Source: Desulfuromonas sp. CSMB_57
GTDB taxonomy: Bacteria; Desulfobacterota; Desulfuromonadia; Desulfuromonadales; Syntrophotaleaceae
Direction: 5' to 3'
DNA length: 64,000 bases
Assembly: GCF_020194955.2 (NCBI RefSeq)
Contig: NZ_JAFCIY020000022.1
Location: 124,001-188,000 of the forward strand
The notes under the pieces were generated by a model. It was not told the origin of the DNA. It worked only from the letters and a program-made list of their open reading frames with translations, and searched no databases. Of this stretch, positions 21,314 through 30,552 are shown piece after piece. Numbering within the stretch: position 1 is the first letter of the stretch; each line of letters opens with the position of its first letter. A program made the translations under genes and the position numbers.

Positions 21314-23399
21314 AGGTTGGGGGCGGCTTGCCCTGGTGGGGGTTTTTTGCCTGCTGCCGTTTGGCGGTGCCTGGGGGCAAACCCCGGAGTCTGGGAGTAG
21401 CCGGGAACCGGTTGAACTGCAGGCTGAAGAGGTCCGTTTCGATCCGCAGCGCGGCATGTATGAAGCCTTGGGTGACGTGCATCTCAGTAAAGGGGAGCAG
21501 ACGCTGATTGCCGATCGGGTTGAATATCATACCGAAACCGGTGATGCCGCGGCTTTCGGTGCCGTTCGGCTGGAAAGTCCGGAGGGGGTGGTCACCGGTG
21601 AGGCGCTGCAACTCAACCTGGAAAATGAAACCGGCCGCATCAGTAACGGCCGCATTTTCGTGACCCAACCCAATTTTCACGTTGCCGGCGCCGAACTCGA
21701 GCGGTTGGGAAAATACCGTTACCGGGTTCAGGACGGCACCTTTACCACCTGCGACGGCGAACGGCCGTCCTGGAAATTCAGCGCCCGGCGGCTGGATGTG
21801 ACGGTCGGCGAATATGCCTGGGCCCGCCACGTGCTGTTTCATATCCATGATGTTCCGGTTTTTTACCTGCCCATTATCGGCTATCCGGTCAAACTCGAAC
21901 GGGAATCCGGACTCCTCATGCCCCGCTTCGGTCATTCGGACAAACGGGGCCTGGAACTGTCCCTGGCCTATTACCAGGTGCTCGATCGACATCTGGATGC
22001 GACCTTTTACGTCGATTATCTATCCAAGCTGGGAGTCGGCAAGGGGCTGGAGTTCCGATACTTTCTGGGCCACGACAATGAAGGCGAAGCCAAAGCCTAC
22101 CATGTCAGCGGGTTGCGCGGCGAAAGCGATCAACTGGCCTTCGAGTGGCAGCACAGTGGCACGCTGCCCGGCCAGGTGTGGCTGACGGCGGATGTGGAAT
22201 ACGTCAGCAGCCGCGATTTTTTCGATAATTTCGGCGAGGCGGCCGGTGATTACAACCGCGATACGGCCGAATCGGTGGTGGCCGCCAGCCGCAACTGGGG
22301 CAAGAACAATCTGGCCGGGCAGGTGCGCTATGTCCGCCAGCTCAAGGATGACAACGACCTGACCCTGCAGCGGTTGCCGGAGGTTCAGTTTGCCATGATC
22401 CGGCGGCGCCTCGGCTATACCCCTTTCTACTATCGCCTTGATGCCGACGGGGCCTATCTGTGGCAGGAAGAAGGGCTCAAGGGGGGGCGTATCGGTGTCC
22501 GACCGGCCTTCTCCGCCGAATTCAACCCCTGGGGCTGGCTTGAGGCCGGCGCCGAAATCGGCTATCGGGAGCGTTTCTACAGCGAATCCGACAGCCGGGA
22601 GCACCAGGGGGTGCCCGACCTGTCCCTGCGCCTGGGAACCCGTCTGTCGCGGGTCTATGATTGGAACCGCTGGGGCGTGGATAAAATCCAGCATGTCATG
22701 CAGCCGGAAGTCGGTTATGTCTACATTCCGAAAGTCGATCAGGGCAGCCTGCCGCAATTCGAAAGCGCCGATTTTATCGGCCGTCGCAATACGGTCAGTC
22801 TCGGCATCGTCAACCGCCTCACCGCCCGTTCGGAAAGTACCTCGGGAGAGGTCGATTATCGCGAGATCCTCTATTTTCGCCTGGCCCAGAATTACGATCT
22901 GAAGCCTTCCTGGCATGGGCTGCTGGAACCGGAAGGGCAGGAGTCCCGCTGGTCCGACCTGCGGGCGGAGCTGATTGTGCGGCCCACCCGCCAGAGTTAC
23001 GTGGATATCGATACCCGCTATGATCTGGTCGGCGACCGAGGCTTACTGGTGCTCAACGCCGAAGGCGGGATTGACGACCAGCGGGGAAATCTCCTGGCCC
23101 TGCGATACCGCTATGCTCGGGACGTCAACGAGTATCTGGCCGCCCGGGCTGAAACCTCCTGGCTGAAACCGGTGTATGTCAGCTACGAGCAGCGCTACGC
23201 CCTGGACGGCAGCGTCACCCTGGAGAACCTCGTCAACCTGGAATATCGGGCGCAGTGCTGGAGTCTGTTCCTGACCTGGCGCGATCGCCGGGACGATCAG
23301 CAGATTCTGTTCGGTCTGGCGCTGACCGGACTTGGCCGGGTGGCCAATTACGGCAGTCGTCTGGGACGGCGCACGGACGAGGGTGTGACGGAACTGTAG
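21300..23399 (+). CDS. lptD: LPS-assembly outer-membrane protein LptD
   Basis: 699 residues with GTG start inside the folC end. Signal peptide at about 1-27 (LALVGVFCLLPFGGAWG). The OstA-type beta-jellyroll follows at about 40-160 (VELQAEEVRFDPQRGMYEALGDVHLSKGEQTLIADRVEY), then the large C-terminal beta-barrel. The blocks VPVFYLPIIGYPVK and ESGLLMPRFGHSDKRG are LptD hallmarks. It inserts LPS into the outer leaflet with LptE. Some upstream overlap with folC may reflect a later start, but no better start was seen. Confidence 0.93.
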   Translation: MLNTKGWGRLALVGVFCLLPFGGAWGQTPESGSSREPVELQAEEVRFDPQRGMYEALGDVHLSKGEQTLIADRVEYHTETGDAAAFGAVRLESPEGVVTGEALQLNLENETGRISNGRIFVTQPNFHVAGAELERLGKYRYRVQDGTFTTCDGERPSWKFSARRLDVTVGEYAWARHVLFHIHDVPVFYLPIIGYPVKLERESGLLMPRFGHSDKRGLELSLAYYQVLDRHLDATFYVDYLSKLGVGKGLEFRYFLGHDNEGEAKAYHVSGLRGESDQLAFEWQHSGTLPGQVWLTADVEYVSSRDFFDNFGEAAGDYNRDTAESVVAASRNWGKNNLAGQVRYVRQLKDDNDLTLQRLPEVQFAMIRRRLGYTPFYYRLDADGAYLWQEEGLKGGRIGVRPAFSAEFNPWGWLEAGAEIGYRERFYSESDSREHQGVPDLSLRLGTRLSRVYDWNRWGVDKIQHVMQPEVGYVYIPKVDQGSLPQFESADFIGRRNTVSLGIVNRLTARSESTSGEVDYREILYFRLAQNYDLKPSWHGLLEPEGQESRWSDLRAELIVRPTRQSYVDIDTRYDLVGDRGLLVLNAEGGIDDQRGNLLALRYRYARDVNEYLAARAETSWLKPVYVSYEQRYALDGSVTLENLVNLEYRAQCWSLFLTWRDRRDDQQILFGLALTGLGRVANYGSRLGRRTDEGVTEL

Positions 23400-23577
23400 C
23401 CGGCCAAGGGACCGCCGCTTGCGCAGAAGTCTGCTAGGCAAGCCATGGCGCTGGACGAGGAAAATTTATAAAATTTCATTGATCTATTTCATGGGATCGT
23501 GTTAACTGGGTGTCGACGGGTTTTCAGCCACCGGGATATGATGCAGCCCCAGTTATCCAATCTGAAAAGGAGGTTCC

Positions 23578-23877
23578 ATGAGAAAGTTATGTGTAGTCAT
23601 GTTGATGGTTTTGGGAACGTTTGCCGTGTCACCCATGACCGTCTGGTCGGCCGACCCGGCTCCCGCCACCAAGGCGGTTGCCAAAACCGTTTCACTCAAC
23701 CGCTCCAGCGCCAAGCAACTGCAGTCCCTGGCGGGAATCGGGCCGGTTACCGCCCAGCGCATCGTGGAATACCGGGAGGCCAATGGTCCGTTTAAGAAGA
23801 TCGAGGATCTGCTCAAGGTCAAGGGCGTCGGTCGCGCCACCTTTGATAAAATCCGCGATAAGCTTGTTCTGAACTGA
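23578..23877 (+). CDS. ComEA-like helix-hairpin-helix protein
   Basis: 99 residues: signal peptide at about 1-24 (cleavage near VWSADPA), a short linker, then two helix-hairpin-helix motifs (SLNRSSAKQLQSLAGIGPVTAQRIVEYR and FKKIEDLLKVKGVGRATFDKIRDKL). This is the ComEA C-terminal DNA-binding unit without a membrane anchor, so a periplasmic DNA-binding role, possibly in uptake, is inferred. AAAAGGAGG gives a strong ribosome-binding site. The preceding 178 bp after lptD contain no gene and only weak promoter-like boxes. Confidence 0.85.
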   Translation: MRKLCVVMLMVLGTFAVSPMTVWSADPAPATKAVAKTVSLNRSSAKQLQSLAGIGPVTAQRIVEYREANGPFKKIEDLLKVKGVGRATFDKIRDKLVLN

Positions 23878-24012
23878 CCTGCCTGCGGTTGACGGACGCT
23901 ACCGGCGGGCATGGGAAACGGCAATCGGGAAGGGATCTTTTCGACGTACGAATTGGCGAAAGACTCGGGATGGGCTCATTCAGCAATCAGGTGTGACCGG
24001 TGGAGGAAAATC

Positions 24013-24363
24013 ATGTCGAATAGCAAGCCCCAGGAAAAAAAGCGGTTCCCTACATCCCGAATGCCCCTGGTGCCCATTGTCATCATTGTTTTGATACTGG
24101 CTGTGGCTTTGTTTGGCGAAAAAGGCGTGCTGCGCATGTTGCAGGCCAGGCGGCAGCGCGCCGATTTGGAGCAGCAGGTAGCGCGCCAGGAAGATACCAA
24201 CCGCCGTTTGCAGGCGGAGGCACAGCGTTTGCAATCGGACCGGCGATATATAGAAAATATCGCCCGTCAGGAACTGGGGATGGTAAAAGAGGATGAAATC
24301 GTTTACCAGTTTCCCGACGATTCCGGGAAATCGGATCAGGCTCCGGCGCCTCCCAAACCCTGA
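24013..24363 (+). CDS. ftsB: Septum formation initiator, FtsB/DivIC family
   Basis: 116 residues. Cytoplasmic N-terminus of about 17 residues, one membrane helix at about 18-36 (LVPIVIIVLILAVALFG), then a periplasmic coiled coil at about 45-90 ending in the family block YIENIARQELGMVKEDEIVYQF. Such proteins bridge FtsL and FtsQ in the divisome. The reading frame stays open upstream, but ATG 24013 has GGAGG at 24002-24006 and gives the usual length. Confidence 0.9.
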   Translation: MSNSKPQEKKRFPTSRMPLVPIVIIVLILAVALFGEKGVLRMLQARRQRADLEQQVARQEDTNRRLQAEAQRLQSDRRYIENIARQELGMVKEDEIVYQFPDDSGKSDQAPAPPKP

Positions 24364-24412
24364 TTGGAACACTATGGCGGCGGATGGGCGTCATCATCGC
24401 CTCCCTGTTTTT

Positions 24413-24438
24413 AAACCCGGCACCAGCCGGGTTTTTTT
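24413..24438 (+). terminator. Intrinsic terminator after ftsB
   Basis: AAACCCGGC (24413-24421) pairs perfectly with GCCGGGTTT (24426-24434) around an ACCA loop and runs into a T tract to 24438. It ends the comEA/ftsB transcript. Confidence 0.9.
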
Positions 24439-24452
24439 CTGTGGCACGCTGC

Positions 24453-24482
24453 TTGACAGGGAGCTTGCCGGAACGCTAACAT
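24453..24482 (+). promoter_or_regulatory. Promoter of argS
   Basis: TTGACA (24453-24458), 18-bp spacer, TAACAT (24477-24482). It lies between the ftsB terminator and argS, leaving a leader of about 95 bases. Confidence 0.55.
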
Positions 24483-24582
24483 ACCCTATTTTCAGCTGCC
24501 AGGCTGGAAGGCCCGGTTTCGGCAGGCTCCGACCGTTTCGCGGTTCCGCACCAAACCATAAATTCAACAGAAAGAATCATCC

Positions 24583-26247
24583 ATGAAAGAACGTTTGCAG
24601 CAGCATATCAGACGGGCGCTACAGAGCTGTTTCAGCCAGGGGCAGCTGCACTCGGGACATTGCCCCGATTTCACCGTCGAAGTTCCGGCCCATGTCGAGC
24701 ATGGCGATTTTTCCACCAATGTGGCCATGCTGTTGGCCAGGGAGGAGAAACAGGCGCCTCGCAAAGTGGCCGAAGCGCTGGTGGCCGCTCTGGGGCAGGG
24801 CGACGGCCTTTGGAATCGGGTCGAGATTGCGGGCCCGGGATTCATCAATTTCTTTCTGACCCCGCGGTGCTGGTTCGGCGTGCTGGATGAGGTGGTGCGT
24901 CAGGGGCGCAGCTACGGCTGCGGTCAACAGGGCGCAGGACGCAAGGTGCAGGTCGAGTTCGTCAGTGCCAACCCGACCGGTCCCCTGCATATCGGCCATG
25001 GTCGGGGCGCCGCCACGGGAGATGCCGTGGCTTCGGTGCTGCAGGCTGCGGGATACCAGGTGCAACGAGAATACTATATCAATGATGCCGGCAACCAGAT
25101 GGATACCCTGGGACGTTCTCTGTATCTGCGGTACCGCGAGCTTTTGGGAGAAGACATTGCATTCCCCCAGGACTGCTATCAGGGGGTCTACATCAAGGAT
25201 TTGGCCCGCGAGGTGTTGGAGCGGGACGGGGAACGATTGCTGGAATTGCCGGAAAAACAGGCCATCCGCCATTTTGCCGAATATGGCGGCGGTCGGATCC
25301 GGAACGGCATCGAAGAGGATTTGCAGGCTTTCGGGGTAGGCTTCGACAACTGGTACAGCGAGCAGGGTCTGTATGATCGGGGCGAAGTCGAAGCAGGCAT
25401 CGCCCTGCTCAAGGAGCGCGGTCTGACCTACGAACAGGAAGGTGCGCTGTGGTTGCGCACCAGCGATTATGGCGACGACAAGGACCGGGTGCTGGTGCGT
25501 TCCAACGGAGCCACCACCTATTTTGCCTCCGATGTGGCCTATCACAAGGAAAAATTCGAGCGTGGTTTCGACCTGGTAGTGGATGTCTGGGGTGCCGACC
25601 ACCATGGCTATGTGCCTCGCATGAAGGCCATGTTGGCCGGGCTGGGACGCAACCCCGAGGATCTGCAGATTATCCTGGTGCAACTGGTTAACCTGTTGCG
25701 CGACGGCCAGCAGGTAGCCATGAGCACCCGATCCGGCGAGTTTGTGACCCTGCGCGAAGTCATCGACGAGGTCGGCCGAGACGCCTGCCGGTTCTTTTTC
25801 CTCATGCGCCGTTCCGACAGCCAACTGGATTTCGACCTGGAATTGGCAAAAAAACAAAGCAATGAAAATCCGGTATATTATGTCCAATATGCCCATGCCC
25901 GGATCTGCAGCATCAATCGTAACGCCCGGGATCAGGGCCTGCAGCCGCCGGAACTGGGCCAGGTGGATGTCGATCGGCTGACTCTCGATGAGGAACTGGC
26001 CCTCGCCAAGGCGCTGGACCGCTATCCGGAAACGGTAGCCGGGGCGGCGCGGCATTTTGAGCCGCACCGCATCGTGTTTTATCTGCAGGATCTGGCGGCC
26101 AGGTTCCACAGCTACTACAACAAGGAGCGGGTCCTGAGTGAGGATCCGGAAACCAGCCGAGCGCGGCTCTATCTGGTAAACTGTGTTCGAACCGTGCTGC
26201 AGAATGCTCTGCTGTTGTTGGGAGTGTCAGCGCCAGAAACCATGTAG
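24583..26247 (+). CDS. argS: Arginyl-tRNA synthetase
   Basis: 554 residues, class-I synthetase. N-terminal Add-1 domain, then the HIGH motif in NPTGPLHIGHGRGAATGD, the KMSKS-equivalent region MSTRSGEFVTL, and an anticodon-binding C-terminal domain ending LLLLGVSAPETM. The motif EYYINDAGNQM following HIGH is typical for ArgRS. It is transcribed from its own promoter and followed 11 bp later by a SPOR-domain gene. Confidence 0.97.
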   Translation: MKERLQQHIRRALQSCFSQGQLHSGHCPDFTVEVPAHVEHGDFSTNVAMLLAREEKQAPRKVAEALVAALGQGDGLWNRVEIAGPGFINFFLTPRCWFGVLDEVVRQGRSYGCGQQGAGRKVQVEFVSANPTGPLHIGHGRGAATGDAVASVLQAAGYQVQREYYINDAGNQMDTLGRSLYLRYRELLGEDIAFPQDCYQGVYIKDLAREVLERDGERLLELPEKQAIRHFAEYGGGRIRNGIEEDLQAFGVGFDNWYSEQGLYDRGEVEAGIALLKERGLTYEQEGALWLRTSDYGDDKDRVLVRSNGATTYFASDVAYHKEKFERGFDLVVDVWGADHHGYVPRMKAMLAGLGRNPEDLQIILVQLVNLLRDGQQVAMSTRSGEFVTLREVIDEVGRDACRFFFLMRRSDSQLDFDLELAKKQSNENPVYYVQYAHARICSINRNARDQGLQPPELGQVDVDRLTLDEELALAKALDRYPETVAGAARHFEPHRIVFYLQDLAARFHSYYNKERVLSEDPETSRARLYLVNCVRTVLQNALLLLGVSAPETM

Positions 26248-26258
26248 GGGGAGTTGCC

Positions 26259-27056
26259 ATGAATCGTCAGGTTGGATTGCGCACCCAGAGGCGGATGGAA
26301 AAGCGCCAGAGCTTGCTGTTGCTGATATTGGCCCTGGTTGTGGCCCTGGTCAGTTTTTCCTTGGGGGTGATGGTAGGTCGGGGCGGACGCGGAGAGGCCC
26401 CGGTGGCCGCGGTGACGACGGCTGAACCGCAGCGGATTGCCATTCCCGCCCCGCCGGAGCCGGTGACCGAGGAGCCCGGCGACGGTATCACCGAAACCGT
26501 TGTGACGGACGATTCCAGTGCATCGCAACTGACCTTTTATGACAGCCTGCCCCAGGGCAAGCAGCCGCCTCTCGGCAGCGGCATCAACCTGCCGCCCGGT
26601 TCCGGGAGCGAGCCGTCCAAGGCATCCGCGTCTGCAACATCCACTCCCCGGCCCGCGGCGGCTTCCGCCCCGACGGCTGCCACGGCAACAGCTCCCCGGC
26701 CGGTAACGGCCAGTGTTCCGGCCCCCAAGGCCGTAACACCCAAACCCGCGCCGGCCGTAGCGCCCACCCCCGCGCCGCCGGCCGAGAAAAAAACGGCCCC
26801 CGCCAAGTCCGACAGCGGTGCCCTGTATGTGGTGCAAGTGGCTTCCCTGAAGGAAAAAAGTGCTGCCGACGGCTTGCGGGATCGCCTGGCCCAGAAGGGC
26901 TTCCCCGCCTATGTGGAAGGCGTCAACCTGGGGGAAAAAGGCTACTGGTACCGTATTTATGCCGGACCCTTCACCAGTCGCGAGGCTGCCAACAGCAGTG
27001 CCGCCGCCATCAAGGCGGACCGACTGGCCACGTCCACCATCGTCCGGGCGCGCTGA
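26259..27056 (+). CDS. SPOR-domain inner-membrane protein
   Basis: 265 residues. Short cytoplasmic N-terminus, one membrane helix at about 23-42 (LLLLILALVVALVSFSLGVM), a long periplasmic linker rich in Ala, Pro and Thr (about 45-185), and a C-terminal SPOR domain (about 187-263, YVVQVASLKEKSAADGLRDRL, then YWYRIYAGPF). SPOR domains bind denuded septal peptidoglycan, so a cell-division or cell-wall role is inferred. No FtsN-specific helix was identified. Confidence 0.88.
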   Translation: MNRQVGLRTQRRMEKRQSLLLLILALVVALVSFSLGVMVGRGGRGEAPVAAVTTAEPQRIAIPAPPEPVTEEPGDGITETVVTDDSSASQLTFYDSLPQGKQPPLGSGINLPPGSGSEPSKASASATSTPRPAAASAPTAATATAPRPVTASVPAPKAVTPKPAPAVAPTPAPPAEKKTAPAKSDSGALYVVQVASLKEKSAADGLRDRLAQKGFPAYVEGVNLGEKGYWYRIYAGPFTSREAANSSAAAIKADRLATSTIVRAR

Positions 27057-27095
27057 GCCTTCCAGGGTACTGGAAAAAGATTGCTGAAAAAAGAT

Positions 27096-27124
27096 TTGAC
27101 ATGGCTTGGCGATTGACGTACTAT
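27096..27124 (+). promoter_or_regulatory. Strong sigma-70-type promoter of the tRNA gene
   Basis: TTGACA (27096-27101), exactly 17 bp, TACTAT (27119-27124). The mature tRNA begins 12 bases after the -10 box, so the 5' leader is only about six bases. Confidence 0.9.
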
Positions 27125-27136
27125 CCCAACTCTTGA

Positions 27137-27213
<77 letters not shown>

Positions 27214-27224
27214 AAACCAAAATT

Positions 27225-27259
27225 ACGGGAACTTGCAGTGATGCGGGTTCCCGTTTTTT
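27225..27259 (+). terminator. Intrinsic terminator of the tRNA transcript
   Basis: ACGGGAAC (27225-27232) pairs with GTTCCCGT (27247-27254) followed by a run of T to 27259, 12 bp after the tRNA. Confidence 0.9.
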
Positions 27260-27288
27260 ATTGCTGTTCTGCGAATTTGTGCAAAATA

Positions 27289-27321
27289 CTAGGCCCGTGC
27301 AACTCCGTTGCACGGGCCTAG
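27289..27321 (-). terminator. Perfect 15-bp hairpin, probable terminator of nfnAB
   Basis: CTAGGCCCGTGCAAC at 27289-27303 is perfectly complementary to 27307-27321 with a 3-base loop. On the minus strand it is followed by TATTTTG, and it lies 36 bp beyond the nfnB stop, so it probably ends the minus-strand transcript. The T tract is weak. Confidence 0.6.
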
Positions 27322-27356
27322 TTAAGTTTGGAAAGATTTGGGGGTGAATCTGCTGC

Positions 27357-28787
27357 CTATTGTTTGGCAGTGTGGTCGCCCTTCTTCTGAAGATATTCAT
27401 CGATGGAGCGGGCCGCCGTTTTGCCGTCGCCCATGGCCAGGATGACCGTGGCGCCGCCGCGGACGATGTCGCCGCCGGCGAAGACGCCGGGCAGGTTGGT
27501 GGCACCGTTTTCGTCCGTTTCGATGTTGCCCCACTTGTTGAGCTTCAGGTCCGGTGCGGTGGCGGTCAGCAGCGGATTGGCACGCGTGCCGATGGCATTG
27601 ACCACCACGTCTACTTCCAGTTCGAAGGTGTCGCCGGGAATGGGGACCGGGCGGCGGCGGCCGGAAGCATCCGGTTCGCCCAGTTCCATGCGCTGACAGA
27701 GCAAGCCCCTGACCCAGCCCTGCTCGTTGCCGAGGATCTCCAGGGGCGCCGCCAGCAGGATGAATTCGATGCCCTCTTCCTTGGCGTGGTGGATTTCCTC
27801 GATGCGGGCCGGCATCTCCGCCTCCGTGCGGCGATAGAGGATGATGGAGCGCTCGGCGCCCAGGCGCCGCGAGGTCCGCACCGCATCCATGGCGGTATTG
27901 CCGCCGCCGATGACGACCACCCTCTTGCCGTGGATGATGGGCGTGGGGCGGTCGCTGCGCCAGGCCGCCATCAGGTTGACGCGGGTCAGGTATTCATTGG
28001 CGGAATAGACCCCCTTGAGGTTCTCGCCGGGGATGTCGAGCATGACTGGCAGGCCCGCCCCGTTGCCGATGAATACGGCATCGAAGTCCCGCCGCAGTTC
28101 GTCCAGGGTGAGGGTCTTGCCGACCACGACATTGCACTCGATTTCCACGCCGAGGGCTGTCAGGCGCGCGACCTCCAGGTCGACGATGCGCTTCGGCAGC
28201 CGGAATTCCGGAATGCCGTAACGCAACACGCCGCCGGTTTCGTGCAGAGCTTCGAAAACCGTCACCGCGTGTCCCATGCGGGCCAGTTCTCCGGCCATGG
28301 TCAGACCGGCCGGACCGGAACCGACGATGGCGACCTTCTTTCCGGTCGGCGCCGGCAGCGGTTCATGGGGCAGTTGGTCGGGGTGGGCCATGGCCCAATC
28401 GGCCACATACCGCTCCAGGTAGCCGACGGCCACCGGAGCGCCTTTGGCGCCCCGCACGCAAACCGCTTCGCACTGGGTTTCCTGAGGACAGACCCGGCCG
28501 CAGACCGCCGGCAGGGTATTGTCGGCTAGCAGGATGCGCGCCGCTTCGGGAAGATTGCCTTCCGCCAGGGCGGCAATGAATTCGGGAATCCGAACCCGTA
28601 CCGGGCAACCGGCCACACAGGGCCGGTTCTTGCACAGCAGGCAGCGTTGCGCTTCGCGGATGGCCTGTTCTTCGGTCAGACCGAGGTTGACTTCCGCGAA
28701 ATTGGTGTTGCGCTGTTGCGGGTCCTGCTCGGGCATGCGCACCCGCTCGATAGCCATCCGTTCTTTGGGGGAGAGAGTCTTTTTCAT
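27357..28787 (-). CDS. nfnB: NfnB, large subunit of NADH-dependent ferredoxin:NADP+ oxidoreductase (copy 1)
   Basis: 476 residues, GltD-like. N-terminal 4Fe-4S region with CLLCKNRPCVAGCPV and CGRVCPQETQCEAVC, FAD site VAIVGSGPAGLTMAGELARMG, NAD(P) site VVIGGGNTAMDAVRTSRRLG and C-terminal FAD block GVFAGGDIVRGGATVILAMGDG. With the adjacent nfnA it fits the electron-bifurcating transhydrogenase coupling ferredoxin, NADH and NADP+. A glutamate synthase small subunit is the classical alternative, but no gltB large subunit is near. It starts 6 bp after nfnA on the minus strand. Confidence 0.88.
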   Translation of the reverse strand: MKKTLSPKERMAIERVRMPEQDPQQRNTNFAEVNLGLTEEQAIREAQRCLLCKNRPCVAGCPVRVRIPEFIAALAEGNLPEAARILLADNTLPAVCGRVCPQETQCEAVCVRGAKGAPVAVGYLERYVADWAMAHPDQLPHEPLPAPTGKKVAIVGSGPAGLTMAGELARMGHAVTVFEALHETGGVLRYGIPEFRLPKRIVDLEVARLTALGVEIECNVVVGKTLTLDELRRDFDAVFIGNGAGLPVMLDIPGENLKGVYSANEYLTRVNLMAAWRSDRPTPIIHGKRVVVIGGGNTAMDAVRTSRRLGAERSIILYRRTEAEMPARIEEIHHAKEEGIEFILLAAPLEILGNEQGWVRGLLCQRMELGEPDASGRRRPVPIPGDTFELEVDVVVNAIGTRANPLLTATAPDLKLNKWGNIETDENGATNLPGVFAGGDIVRGGATVILAMGDGKTAARSIDEYLQKKGDHTAKQ

Positions 28788-28793
28788 GGTATG

Positions 28794-29648
28794 TTATCGC
28801 TTGACCTTGATGATTTTGTCACGCAGTTCCTGGGGCAATTCCTCCAGCAGAACAGCTTCCTGTTCCCGGTACATGGTCAGCCGGTCCATCAGCAGCTTGA
28901 AGTCGACCTGATGGCCGTCGAATTCCGGACCATCGACGCAGGCGAATTTGGTTTCTTCGCCGACCTTGACGCGACAGCCGCCGCACATGCCGGTGCCATC
29001 GATCATGATGGGGTTGAGGCTGACGATGGTCTTGATGCCATAGGGCCGGGTCAACTCCGCAACGGCCCGCATCATGGGCACCGGGCCGATGGCAAAGACC
29101 GCGGCCGGGCGCCGCTCCGGGTCGTCGATGAGATCCTGCAGGACGTTGGTCACAAAGCCCTGCTGTCCGGCGCTGCCGTCCTCGGTGGCGATAAGCACTT
29201 GGGAAAAAACCGCCAGCTCGTCGGCCAGGATGATGTAGGGCTCCGAACGACCGCCGATGATGGTGGTCACTTCGTTGCCGCCGGCCGCCAAAGCCTTGGC
29301 CAGGGGGTACAGGACCGCCGTACCGAGGCCGCCGCCGACGCACACGACCCGGCCCCAATGTTCGATATCCGTGGCCTTGCCAAGGGGGCCGGCGATGTCC
29401 CGCAGGCTTTCGCCCACCGGAGTACTGGTGATTTTCAGGGTTGTGGCTCCCACGGCCTGGATGAACAGGGTAATGGTTCCGGCCACCGGGTCGGCATCGC
29501 CGATGGTCAAGGGTACACGTTCTCCACCGGCCTCCGGATGGACAATGACGAACTGGCCCGGTTGACGGGCCTTGGCTATGCGCGGTGCCCTGATGACCAT
29601 ACGGTGGACATTGGGCGCCAGCGTGTCGTTTTGCAGAACTTCGAACAT
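28794..29648 (-). CDS. nfnA: NfnA, small subunit of NADH-dependent ferredoxin:NADP+ oxidoreductase (copy 1)
   Basis: 284 residues, ferredoxin-NADP reductase-like. FAD-binding domain (RQPGQFVIVHPEAGGERVPLTI), NAD-binding VCVGGGLGTAVLYPLAKAL, and C-terminal 2Fe-2S ligands in DGTGMCGGCRVKVGEETKFACVDGPEFDG. The same architecture is found in dihydroorotate dehydrogenase electron-transfer subunits, but the neighbouring nfnB decides for Nfn. First gene of the minus-strand pair. Confidence 0.88.
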   Translation of the reverse strand: MFEVLQNDTLAPNVHRMVIRAPRIAKARQPGQFVIVHPEAGGERVPLTIGDADPVAGTITLFIQAVGATTLKITSTPVGESLRDIAGPLGKATDIEHWGRVVCVGGGLGTAVLYPLAKALAAGGNEVTTIIGGRSEPYIILADELAVFSQVLIATEDGSAGQQGFVTNVLQDLIDDPERRPAAVFAIGPVPMMRAVAELTRPYGIKTIVSLNPIMIDGTGMCGGCRVKVGEETKFACVDGPEFDGHQVDFKLLMDRLTMYREQEAVLLEELPQELRDKIIKVKR

Positions 29649-29787
29649 GAATTACTCCAATGGAACGGAATTATGCCTTGTCGGGCCGATTGCAGCCGCC
29701 GGCAGCCATGATGATGAAGGATTGAGCACGTTCACCGGGCACGTCTCGGGAGCGGTTCGCAGGGAACGAACATGACTTAACCGCTCC

Positions 29788-29816
29788 ATGCTAACAGCCT
29801 TGCCGGGAAAATTCAA
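29788..29816 (-). promoter_or_regulatory. Promoter of nfnAB copy 1
   Basis: Reading the minus strand: TTGAAT (29816-29811), 17-bp spacer, TAGCAT (29793-29788) with a TG one base upstream of the -10 (extended -10). The leader to the nfnA ATG is about 130 bases. Confidence 0.5.
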
Positions 29817-30267
29817 TCAATTACCGGGTAGATCAGCAACTTTCCGGCTGCTTGCCCCTTTCTTTGGGAGTTCCGTAACGGGTTGGAAATTTGGATGAAA
29901 TGGCCCTGACGTGGAGCCGTATACGCTTTTGACGGCCTGCCGATGGCAATTGACGGCCTTTTCTGTTGTCGGTCGTAGCGGTTGTCCCGCGGTTGCCCGG
30001 ACGATGGTGGCGGGGTGTTCGGTGATGGCTGGGATGTCTAAAATATAGTCAGCGGTGCTCCAGGTTTGGTTTAAGTGTATAAAAATTAGACGTCATGGGC
30101 ATGGAACGGGCCGCAAAATGGTTTTTTCAAAAGGGATCGCGTGGTATGCTTGGCGGGCAATTCAGGTCCCGGAACACCTTCCTCAGGGTGCCCCGCCGGT
30201 CTTCTTCAGGCCCCCGGCAAGGTTTTCCCGAGAGGGCATAACCTATTGAATTTTCCGCTTAATAAAC
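29817..30267. other. Non-coding stretch between divergent nfnA and receiver gene
   Basis: About 450 bp between the two promoters with no convincing gene. Short open frames here lack ribosome-binding sites and family resemblance. TTGACGGCC occurs twice in direct orientation near 29929-29958. I see nothing else I can name. Confidence 0.5.
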
Positions 30268-30296
30268 TTGACAGGTCAGGATCCCTGTGTTAGCGT
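30268..30296 (+). promoter_or_regulatory. Promoter of the receiver-domain gene
   Basis: TTGACA (30268-30273), 17-bp spacer, TAGCGT (30291-30296) with an extended TGT before it. It leaves a leader of about 250 bases before the ATG at 30553, in which I recognise no known regulatory RNA. Confidence 0.5.
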
Positions 30297-30552
30297 TGAA
30301 CCGTTTTTTTATCCATTGCGATGCGTGCCCATGAGGGGCTTTTGTCAGGCAGATCCATTGTCTTCCGTTGTCGGGCCACTTGGGGCCGGATGATTTGGTC
30401 AGGCAGAACCGGTCGTGCCTGTCTGCGGGCTGTAAAGCCGGCTGGGTTGCTCCTTGTGAATCGGGGGCGGCAGTCGTTGCAGCCGGAGGCAGGATGCCGG
30501 GAACCGTTTCAAATACAGCCGTCTTCTTTATCATGGGGCGCAGGAGGCTTGA

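Noticed and set aside
30055-30249. 64-residue open frame upstream of the receiver gene
   Set aside because: No ribosome-binding site, no family resemblance, and low-quality composition; treated as non-coding.
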